The notes under the pieces: model-generated | Database searches by the model: none | What the model saw: only the letters and a program-made list of their open reading frames with translations | What the model was told of the DNA's origin: nothing | Shown: in pieces, positions 1 through 5,914 of the stretch | Numbering within the stretch: position 1 is the stretch's first letter | Layout: every line of letters begins with the position of its first letter | Translations under genes and position numbers: made by a program | Assembly (NCBI GenBank): GCA_002707185.1 | Contig: PAMF01000021.1 | Coordinates: 11,793-19,019, forward strand | Source: Chloroflexota bacterium | GTDB lineage: Bacteria > Chloroflexota > Dehalococcoidia > UBA3495 | DNA: 7,227 nucleotides | Direction of reading: 5' to 3'

Positions 1-467
1 TGGCAAGGCATAAATTAAATACCCAGAACATCGAAGTTGAACGGGTATATGATCGAGATTTACCAACCATTAAAGTAGTGCCTAATCATATGCAGCAAGT
101 GCTGCTAAACTTAATAATCAACGCAGCCGACGCTATGGATATGGAAAAGCTAATCACTTTAACTACGGGGATATCAGATAACAGGGTTTGGCTTTCTTGC
201 TCAGACACAGGTAAAGGCATATCAGAGGAACATTTAGTCCATATCTTTGATCCGTTTTTCACTACCAAACCGCCCGGCGAAGGAACCGGTCTAGGACTAC
301 ATTTAGCACGCACTACGCTTGATGAATGTGGCGGCAACATATCAGTTGTTAGCAAAGAAGGCATCGGAAGCACCTTCACCATCGATTTTCCAATTTCGGA
401 AGATCATATCGCGCCGGTGAGCACTCATGAAAGACATCCAGCTGATCTACAAGCATCACATATCTAA
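1..467 (+). CDS. Sensor histidine kinase, C-terminal ATP-binding domain (5' end outside window)
   Basis: This is the catalytic end of a two-component sensor kinase, which binds ATP and phosphorylates a histidine located upstream of the window. The frame is open from base 3, so the GTG at 78 is not the real start; translation before it (RHKLNTQNIEVERVYDRDLP) is typical of the beginning of this domain. Visible motifs in order are the N box (NLIINAADAM), the G1 box (DTGKGIS), the F box (FDPFFTTKP) and the G2 box (GEGTGLGLHLA), followed by the usual closing strand region (GGNISVVSKEGIGSTFTIDFPI) and a tail of about 20 residues. The stop is TAA at 465-467. The N-box and F-box wording is that of the NtrB/DctB/AtoS-like (HPK4) kinases. 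The sensor part and the phospho-acceptor histidine cannot be seen, so the signal is unknown. The response regulator gene follows on the same strand after 117 bases and is the obvious candidate partner. Confidence 0.95.
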   Translation, partial: ARHKLNTQNIEVERVYDRDLPTIKVVPNHMQQVLLNLIINAADAMDMEKLITLTTGISDNRVWLSCSDTGKGISEEHLVHIFDPFFTTKPPGEGTGLGLHLARTTLDECGGNISVVSKEGIGSTFTIDFPISEDHIAPVSTHERHPADLQASHI

Positions 468-484
468 AGATGAGGAATCTTATC

Positions 485-571
485 TAGCCAATTAAATGCC
501 AAAGCCCTTGATATGGCTAATAGTAGATGTTAGTCTGTCTCAGTCCCATTCCCTCGTCAGATATTAGCCGT
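485..571 (+). repeat. Inverted repeat with a competing third arm in the kinase-regulator spacer
   Basis: GGCTAATA at 515-522 is the exact reverse complement of TATTAGCC at 562-569. The arms extend to ten pairs (513-522 with 562-571) if one G-T wobble is allowed. A third element, TAGCCA at 485-490, can instead pair with TGGCTA at 514-519, so the two pairings exclude each other. The right arm ends four bases before the likely ribosome binding site of the response regulator (576-580). No U-run follows, so this is not a standard terminator. It could be an operator or an mRNA leader structure, or it could be chance in a short AT-rich spacer. I see no convincing sigma-70 promoter in 468-584; TTGATA at 508-513 has no good -10 partner. 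Confidence 0.3.
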
Positions 572-575
572 TCTT

Positions 576-580
576 AAAGG
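576..580 (+). promoter_or_regulatory. Likely ribosome binding site of the response regulator
   Basis: AAAGG lies 4 bases before the ATG at 585 and 7 bases before the second ATG at 588. The spacing favours 588 as the real start, which would remove one methionine and change nothing else. Confidence 0.5.
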
Positions 581-584
581 TTAG

Positions 585-1295
585 ATGATGACTACTCTTT
601 TGTTAGTGGATGATGAGCCTGCGATTCTTGATTTCATGACCGCTCTATTTACAGATGCTGGGTTCAGAATAGTTTCGGCCGCAGACGGTGTGATTGGTTT
701 AAAAGAGTTTTATATCCACCAACCTGATCTAGCGATTATTGATTTAATGATGCCTAACATGAATGGCTTTGAATTATGTAAAAGGATTCGAGAAGTCTCG
801 CATGTCCCTTTAATAATACTGACAGGGTTAGAAAAGACAAAAGAGAAGGTTCAAGCGTTTACCTCAGGTGCCGATGATTATGTCACCAAACCGGTTAATG
901 GCAGAGAATTAATCGCTAGAGTAGAAGCGTGTTTAAGACGTTCAAATTGGCCATCATCTGAGACCACTTCCTCTTTATATTCCGATTCGGTACTCACAGT
1001 AGATCATGGACGCAGAGAAGTTTATATCAAGGGAGAGTCAATAGAACTTACTCCCATCGAATATTCCCTTTTATGGCTATTGGTGTCTAAGCAGGGCGAA
1101 GCATTATCGTTAGAATATTTATTGACTAACGTATGGGGAAAAGAATACGATACTTTCGATTTGGTAAAATGGCACATCAGCAATCTTCGAAAGAAAATCA
1201 GCGTCAAGTCCACCAGTCAAACCACCTCCAAATCCATATCACCGATCGCCACAGTTCGAGGATATGGATACCGTTATGAGAAGCCAAGTGATTAG
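585..1295 (+). CDS. OmpR/PhoB-family response regulator
   Basis: A cytoplasmic DNA-binding response regulator of 236 residues, the usual length for the family. The receiver domain covers about residues 4-117. It carries the acidic pair D9-D10, the phospho-acceptor D53 (in AIIDLMMPNMNG), the switch threonine T80 (ILTG) and the conserved lysine K102 (VTKPV), so it should be phosphorylatable. A serine-rich linker (about 118-136) leads to a winged-helix domain (about 137-233) with the family pattern LTPIEYSLLWLL, the recognition-helix region VKWHISNLRKKI and the wing TVRGYGYRYE. The loop between recognition helix and wing is rather long and rich in Ser/Thr/Lys (ISVKSTSQTTSKSISP). Two ATG codons stand in tandem at the start; the second is better spaced from AAAGG. 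The kinase gene upstream is the probable partner. The target genes are unknown, and the exporter cluster that converges on this gene is only a candidate by proximity. Confidence 0.95.
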   Translation: MMTTLLLVDDEPAILDFMTALFTDAGFRIVSAADGVIGLKEFYIHQPDLAIIDLMMPNMNGFELCKRIREVSHVPLIILTGLEKTKEKVQAFTSGADDYVTKPVNGRELIARVEACLRRSNWPSSETTSSLYSDSVLTVDHGRREVYIKGESIELTPIEYSLLWLLVSKQGEALSLEYLLTNVWGKEYDTFDLVKWHISNLRKKISVKSTSQTTSKSISPIATVRGYGYRYEKPSD

Positions 1296-1343
1296 TACTC
1301 GTCAGAAAGCCTCCCAAGTTTGAAAAGCCATGGTTTATCCGTT

Positions 1344-2513
1344 TTATTCTACCGTCGGACGAGTGATTTCAACGTAACCAGAGCCTGTAACGTCTCGATT
1401 ATTAGATAACCCTTTTACTGACGTAGCTCCTTCCCAATACCGAATTATGGCATTAAACTCTTGGTTTTTAAAATAAGGTGTTACTGTAATATCAATGTCC
1501 TGATCAGGGATTTTTATTCTCCACTTTGAGGGGTATTTTGTACCCGAACTTTTGCTTTTCCAGTAATCCAAGTTAGTTATGACGAAATCCTCATTATTCA
1601 AAGACTGATATGAACCGTTTTCCTCCGTCAGTGTTCCGCTACTATTAGCATCTATATCTCCGTTGTCTTTAATCAATTGATATAGCATCAAATCTCGCCC
1701 ATCTGATAATTGCAACCCAAACCAATCCCAGCCCGCCTGCCCCTCGGACAAAGCTGAGGTGCTCCACTCACGGTCCATCCAACTTAGGCCTGCCACTTGA
1801 AAATTCTGTTGACCTAAAGTAAGAGATCCGTTGGTCACCATTCGAGTGCAAGAATAATAATATGAGGCACCACCAACTTCGCGACTTTTCCGGCTGAATC
1901 CTAACTCTCCATTCAGAGTTATCGTCTTGGAGCTTTCTAACACGAGATCTATCTTCAGATCTCCTTCATGAGCTAATATTCGGACAACGGGTTGATCCGA
2001 CCCCAAACCATCAATAATCCAATCTTCGATCCATACATGGAACCTGCCGTCGTCCGTAACTAAAGACCCTGCAAGATCTAGGGCTTCACGACTAAATCGT
2101 TCAAACGCATGAAATTTTTGATTTTGCACATCACTCAATGCTAAATGACCCATATATATCTGTGACGTACTCCAGTTAGATTCTCTCTCAACCTCGTCGT
2201 TGCCTAACCCAATTCTAAAAAGTGTCAATTGATATCCAAAATGCCGGTTATCTTTCGTACTTAAATTACCCGTGAAATACCACCACTCTATTCCATAATC
2301 CGGGTGCGGTCCATGATCCACTGGAAAGGTAAATTGTCTAGGATTTATAACCTGCTGAAACCTCGGGGATTGAGGGAAGTTCAATGCCTTCTGTATGTCC
2401 ATACTGAAAGCACTATTAACTTGATTGCCTGAATCAGTCACAATATTTGAAATAGTTAAGAAAGTAATAACCAATAGGAGAAAACCGCCTATAAGAAAAA
2501 TCCGCTTAACCAT
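1344..2513 (-). CDS. AttH/CrtC-like lipocalin-type protein, probably exported or membrane-anchored
   Basis: A 389-residue member of the AttH / hydroxyneurosporene-synthase-like (CrtC) family, often labelled carotenoid 1,2-hydratase or lipocalin-like. Family hallmarks are HPDYGIEWWYFTGNL (about 70-84), YYYSCTRM (218-225), GLSWMDREW (242-250), GWDWFGLQLSDGRDLMLYQL (261-280), YWEGATSVKG (359-368) and GSGYVEITR (377-385). The usual final GY after the last motif is replaced by RPTVE. Residues 5-24 form a hydrophobic segment after a lysine/arginine start, which is a signal peptide or anchor; there is no lipobox cysteine, so it is not an obvious lipoprotein. It is last in a run of minus-strand genes, 23 bases after the permease stop. 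That gap is AT-rich and has no Shine-Dalgarno match; it contains a six-codon ATG-TAA mini-frame that starts directly after the permease stop. Proven CrtC enzymes hydrate carotenoids, but no carotenoid genes are visible here. The ABC transporter neighbours fit the AttEFGH-type context, where the role of AttH is unsettled. Confidence 0.85.
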   Translation of the reverse strand: MVKRIFLIGGFLLLVITFLTISNIVTDSGNQVNSAFSMDIQKALNFPQSPRFQQVINPRQFTFPVDHGPHPDYGIEWWYFTGNLSTKDNRHFGYQLTLFRIGLGNDEVERESNWSTSQIYMGHLALSDVQNQKFHAFERFSREALDLAGSLVTDDGRFHVWIEDWIIDGLGSDQPVVRILAHEGDLKIDLVLESSKTITLNGELGFSRKSREVGGASYYYSCTRMVTNGSLTLGQQNFQVAGLSWMDREWSTSALSEGQAGWDWFGLQLSDGRDLMLYQLIKDNGDIDANSSGTLTEENGSYQSLNNEDFVITNLDYWKSKSSGTKYPSKWRIKIPDQDIDITVTPYFKNQEFNAIIRYWEGATSVKGLSNNRDVTGSGYVEITRPTVE

Positions 2514-2536
2514 TATTATATTATTTCGGAGACCAT

Positions 2537-5110
2537 TTATGACTCGCTTAGCTGAGAACTCAATGACGAACGGCTAATTTTAATCGCTGGATAAACCCCA
2601 GCTAATATCGATCCCACTAAAGATATCAGGATTGCCTCGAATAACACCTTATAAGATACATATAGTTCCATTGACCAGCCGAATGACCGTTCGTTGACCA
2701 CATGGACCAGACCATAGGCTAGAATAATGCCAATTGGCAACGAAAATAGACCTGCCAACAAGCCAATTAAACTGGTTTGCAGCATTACCACTTTACGTAT
2801 TTGCAACGGAATAAAACCGATAGCACCTGCAATCCCATAATCTCGAGCGCGTTCAAGCTGAAGCGCCATCAATGCACCCATCACACCTATCAAGGCAACT
2901 AAAACAGCTATATATCGCATAACAGAGGTTATGGTAAAACTTCTATCAAACACTTCAAGGGCAGACTTTCTAAGAACATCATTTGATCGTATTTGTAAGG
3001 TTTGAATATTTTGGGTTGATTCATATATTTCTTCAATTAACGAATCTAACCCTTGACTAGGGGAAACATGAAGTCTTACCGAAGAAACTTTCCTATCTTG
3101 CCAATATTTTGCATACATCTGCTTACTAACGGTGATAATCCCCGAACTTGAACTATAGTCATATTGGATACCTGCCACACGAAATTCTTTATAACCATAG
3201 TCCGTTAACATTTCAAAGGAATCTCCAATTGTCAGCTGCTTATGGTAAGCAAATGGTTCAGAAATCAAGACTATATCGCTATTATTGAATTCTTCCCAGA
3301 GTTGGTGCGGATTGCCCTTTTTAAATCTAGCTGGTCGGTTAAACGACTCGAAATCGGTATCTGCCACCACCAGGTGAGATGGTCCTAGAACAGTATCCAC
3401 CATGACGTGCCTAACAGCCGTGATCTTAGTAACATCACCTATATTTTTTAATCTAACCAACACCTCAGGGGAAATAATCGCATCAAACCTAGTTAGGGAC
3501 ATTGACGCTGGAGATACATAAATACCTCTGCCTAAAGATGTTTCCAGCCAATGGTCAACAGTTAAGCGAAAACTTTGAACCATTACTCCAATCCCCACAG
3601 TTAAAGAGACTGCCATCGATAGAGCCGCTATAGCTAAGGAAACACGACTAACGGATCCAGCCAAAAGTTTAATGGCAAAAAGACTTGTGATGGAGAATCT
3701 TATTGATGACATTCTCCTTGTCAGGCTGAGTCCGGCGTTGGTACTCACAAGTACTATTAATGCTAAGCCTGTAACCAATCCAAACAAACCCACAAACCCG
3801 AGTATTATATTTTTGCTCGGGAATAGCAATACTCCACAGCCAACGCCAGATATTGCCAATCCTAATAGAGTCAATTTAGGCAACAACCGAGAAAAACCAA
3901 TTTCAAATGATAACCTGCTTATAGCACTACCCGGTGATACAACTGTTGCTTCATACGCAGGAACAATTGAAGCTACTACAGTAATCCCAACACCTAGTAT
4001 CGCCGCCTTAAAAAATCCGAAGTAAGATATAATCAGCTCTTCTACGACCAGCTGAAAGAAGTGATCGTTAATATTTTGAGTTACTATATCGATAACCTGA
4101 TGAGCCAACACTATTCCTAGGCCAATTCCTATCGCAGTACTCACCAGACCTAAAATAAAAGCCTCGACAACTATCCCCATGAAAATCTCGCTACGTGTTA
4201 CACCGATGGCCCTCAGAATCCCAATTAAATTCCTCCGTCTAACAACTGAGAACGTTACGGTGTTATAAATTAGAAAACTACCGACTAACAACGTCAAAAG
4301 ACTCAATGCAGTGAGATTAAGTTCAAAGGCATTCGTTAACTGTGTGACTGAATCAGATCTTGAAGAACTTGGCAGGAGATTCACATTATCAGGAAGGGAA
4401 TTACTGATGATATCTACTATCTGTGTTCCTGATTTGCCTTTAGGAATTATCAAATCAATTCGACTAATCAACCCATTAGAACTCAACAATTCTTGAGCAG
4501 TTGAGATATCCGATATAATTAAATCAGCGGTGGCGACCTTACTAACCGAATTGTCAGGAGTTATCCAGCCCACTACTTTTACGCTTTTGTTTTCTCCTCC
4601 TATATTTAATGTTAATTTATCATCCAAGTTTAAGTTAGACTTGTAAGCAGATTGTCGGGCCATAAGTACCGTATTAGCTTCGTACATCAATCGCCCTATT
4701 ACATTCAGATCTTTTGAATCTAAATAGGATCTAAATGGCTGCTCGGCCAGAGGATCTACCCCTACCAGTGTCCATCTACGAGACACAATTGGATTGTCAG
4801 TCGATGACTCTTGGACCGATTCTATAGGCCCTGATTCAATGATTGGAGATATCCCCAGGTCTGAGAAATCAAATCTCAATTTCCTATAGATTTCTTCAGA
4901 CAGGCCACCGGAATCACTGGATATATAATGAGTTGCCTTTCCGGCAATGGCATCGGTGGATAGAGCAAAAGCAGCTTTCGCACTGTAGTTAGATAAATCT
5001 ATCGCTACCACTACAGCTACTCCCAAACATATACCGATCATGGACAGGCAAGTATGCAGCGGATGGCCTAACAGGTACCTAAAGCTTACTAGAAGTAGGG
5101 TAAGTTTCAA
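2537..5110 (-). CDS. ABC transporter permease with two FtsX/MacB-like units
   Basis: An 857-residue inner-membrane permease, the membrane half of a LolCDE/MacB-type (type VII) ABC system. It contains two units. Unit 1 has a membrane segment at about 21-39, an extracytoplasmic domain at about 40-262, then segments near 264-287, 311-336 and 366-386. Two linker segments follow near 411-432 and 435-456. Unit 2 has a segment near 484-510, an extracytoplasmic domain at about 511-727, then segments near 728-750, 776-800 and 820-845. Both units share the loop after their second segment (RRRNLIGILRAIGV; RARDYGIAGAIGF) and a closing PA-motif (VPAYEATVVSP; YPAIKISRSSL), which indicates internal duplication. 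The start is TTG: it lies 9 bases after the ATPase stop, no other start codon precedes it in frame, and the next ATG is residue 24 inside the first membrane helix. The ribosome-binding match is weak (AGAGA, 6 bases away), so translation may be coupled to the ATPase. The substrate is not evident; lipid-like molecules or envelope work are possible. Confidence 0.93.
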   Translation of the reverse strand: MKLTLLLVSFRYLLGHPLHTCLSMIGICLGVAVVVAIDLSNYSAKAAFALSTDAIAGKATHYISSDSGGLSEEIYRKLRFDFSDLGISPIIESGPIESVQESSTDNPIVSRRWTLVGVDPLAEQPFRSYLDSKDLNVIGRLMYEANTVLMARQSAYKSNLNLDDKLTLNIGGENKSVKVVGWITPDNSVSKVATADLIISDISTAQELLSSNGLISRIDLIIPKGKSGTQIVDIISNSLPDNVNLLPSSSRSDSVTQLTNAFELNLTALSLLTLLVGSFLIYNTVTFSVVRRRNLIGILRAIGVTRSEIFMGIVVEAFILGLVSTAIGIGLGIVLAHQVIDIVTQNINDHFFQLVVEELIISYFGFFKAAILGVGITVVASIVPAYEATVVSPGSAISRLSFEIGFSRLLPKLTLLGLAISGVGCGVLLFPSKNIILGFVGLFGLVTGLALIVLVSTNAGLSLTRRMSSIRFSITSLFAIKLLAGSVSRVSLAIAALSMAVSLTVGIGVMVQSFRLTVDHWLETSLGRGIYVSPASMSLTRFDAIISPEVLVRLKNIGDVTKITAVRHVMVDTVLGPSHLVVADTDFESFNRPARFKKGNPHQLWEEFNNSDIVLISEPFAYHKQLTIGDSFEMLTDYGYKEFRVAGIQYDYSSSSGIITVSKQMYAKYWQDRKVSSVRLHVSPSQGLDSLIEEIYESTQNIQTLQIRSNDVLRKSALEVFDRSFTITSVMRYIAVLVALIGVMGALMALQLERARDYGIAGAIGFIPLQIRKVVMLQTSLIGLLAGLFSLPIGIILAYGLVHVVNERSFGWSMELYVSYKVLFEAILISLVGSILAGVYPAIKISRSSLSSQLSES

Positions 5111-5119
5111 TACAGTTCT

Positions 5120-5833
5120 CTACGTCCCCTCAACATTTACACCCATATTGACGAACGTTTCTGTAATATTGCCGTCTTCAAGATGAAAAACTCTATCTGC
5201 CAACGGCTCCATGTCACTACGATGAGTAACCACAATCAATGTTTTGCCTTCATCTTTTACCAGATTTTTGAAAATGCCCATAATCTGGTGAGCATTATCA
5301 GAATCTAGGTTTCCCGTAGGCTCATCCGCTAGAACCAACGTAGGATCATGAACAAGAGCTCGCGTAATAGCGACTCTCTGTTGCTCCCCACCAGATAGTT
5401 GTTCAGGAAAACTGTTAGACCTATCTGCTAATCCAACTCTGTCTAAGGTTTCAATAACCCTCAACTTGGCTTCCTTTCGAGACACCCCTGTTAGATCTAA
5501 TGGCAACATCAAGTTTTCTGATACAGAGAGTGTGGGAATCAAATTAAAGGACTGAAATACCATTCCTACCTGGTGTCTACGAAATAATGTCCGCCGCTTT
5601 TCAGACAGCGCGGTGAGTTCGATCCCGTCTACTATAATTTTCCCTGATGTTGGGGGCTCAATTCCACTAATTAGATTGAGTAGGGTAGATTTTCCGGATC
5701 CACTTGGCCCAGTTAATATCGAAAATTGCCCGCTCAAGATGTCCAAATTAATATCTGAAAAAATCTCTCGCTGTAATACGCCTTCATAGAATTGTTTAGT
5801 TAACTGCTCTAATCTTAATACTGGAACATCCAT
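5120..5833 (-). CDS. ABC transporter ATP-binding protein, LolD/MacB type
   Basis: A 237-residue ATPase subunit that powers the adjacent permease from the cytoplasmic side. All nucleotide-binding motifs are intact: Walker A GPSGSGKST (42-50), Q-loop Q94 (VFQSFNLIPTLSV), signature LSGGEQQRVA (146-155), Walker B LVLADEP with E171, D-loop NLD (175-177) and H-loop H204 (VVTH). The SFNLIPTLSVSENLMLPL stretch after the Q-loop is typical of the LolD/MacB/FtsE-like group that partners with FtsX-fold permeases. The ATG start has GGTGGA about 9 bases upstream, a moderate ribosome binding site. The C-terminal tail (GNITETFVNMGVNVEGT) ends at a TAG that is in the same frame as the following permease gene. 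It is probably co-transcribed with the permease and the AttH-like gene, and perhaps with the upstream RND gene 81 bases away. Confidence 0.96.
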   Translation of the reverse strand: MDVPVLRLEQLTKQFYEGVLQREIFSDINLDILSGQFSILTGPSGSGKSTLLNLISGIEPPTSGKIIVDGIELTALSEKRRTLFRRHQVGMVFQSFNLIPTLSVSENLMLPLDLTGVSRKEAKLRVIETLDRVGLADRSNSFPEQLSGGEQQRVAITRALVHDPTLVLADEPTGNLDSDNAHQIMGIFKNLVKDEGKTLIVVTHRSDMEPLADRVFHLEDGNITETFVNMGVNVEGT

Positions 5834-5836
5834 TTA

Positions 5837-5873
5837 CTTAAATCCACCCTAGAGAATGTGTCTTTAACCCACC
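5837..5873 (-). repeat. Imperfect direct repeat just upstream of the ABC ATPase start
   Basis: Read on the minus strand, GGTGGGTTAAAG (5862-5873) and GGTGGATTTAAG (5837-5848) agree at 10 of 12 positions and are 25 bases apart. The second copy contains the ribosome binding site of the ATPase gene. The arrangement could be a regulator-binding site or duplicated translation signal, or coincidence. I find no convincing -35/-10 pair and no terminator hairpin in the 81-base gap 5834-5914, so read-through from the RND gene is the simplest view. Confidence 0.3.
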
Positions 5874-5914
5874 TTCGTCCCATTTAGGCTACAAGATACG
5901 CTAAAGCATCGGAT

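Noticed and set aside
78..80. GTG as the start of the kinase gene
   Set aside because: The frame is open to base 3 and the translation before it matches the beginning of the ATP-binding domain, so the gene is cut by the window edge.
467..481. Hairpin AAGAT-GAGGA-ATCTT at the kinase stop as a terminator
   Set aside because: Only five AT-rich pairs and no U-tract; too weak to call.
508..536. TTGATA with TAGTCT as a promoter for the response regulator
   Set aside because: The -35 is reasonable and the spacing is 17, but the -10 matches only three of six consensus bases.
532..545. AGTC repeats 10 bases apart as an OmpR-type operator
   Set aside because: The repeat unit is only four bases long; not distinguishable from chance.
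1297..1364. ACTCGTC at 1297-1303 and GACGAGT at 1358-1364 as a shared terminator between convergent genes
   Set aside because: The 7-base arms are 54 bases apart and no U-run follows on either strand; the right arm lies inside the AttH-like coding region. Probably chance.
3672..4025. Plus-strand open frame of 117 codons inside the permease, and a similar one at 6033-6425 inside the RND gene
   Set aside because: They lie opposite strongly supported coding regions, show no family motifs, and have low-complexity composition mirroring the membrane segments on the other strand.
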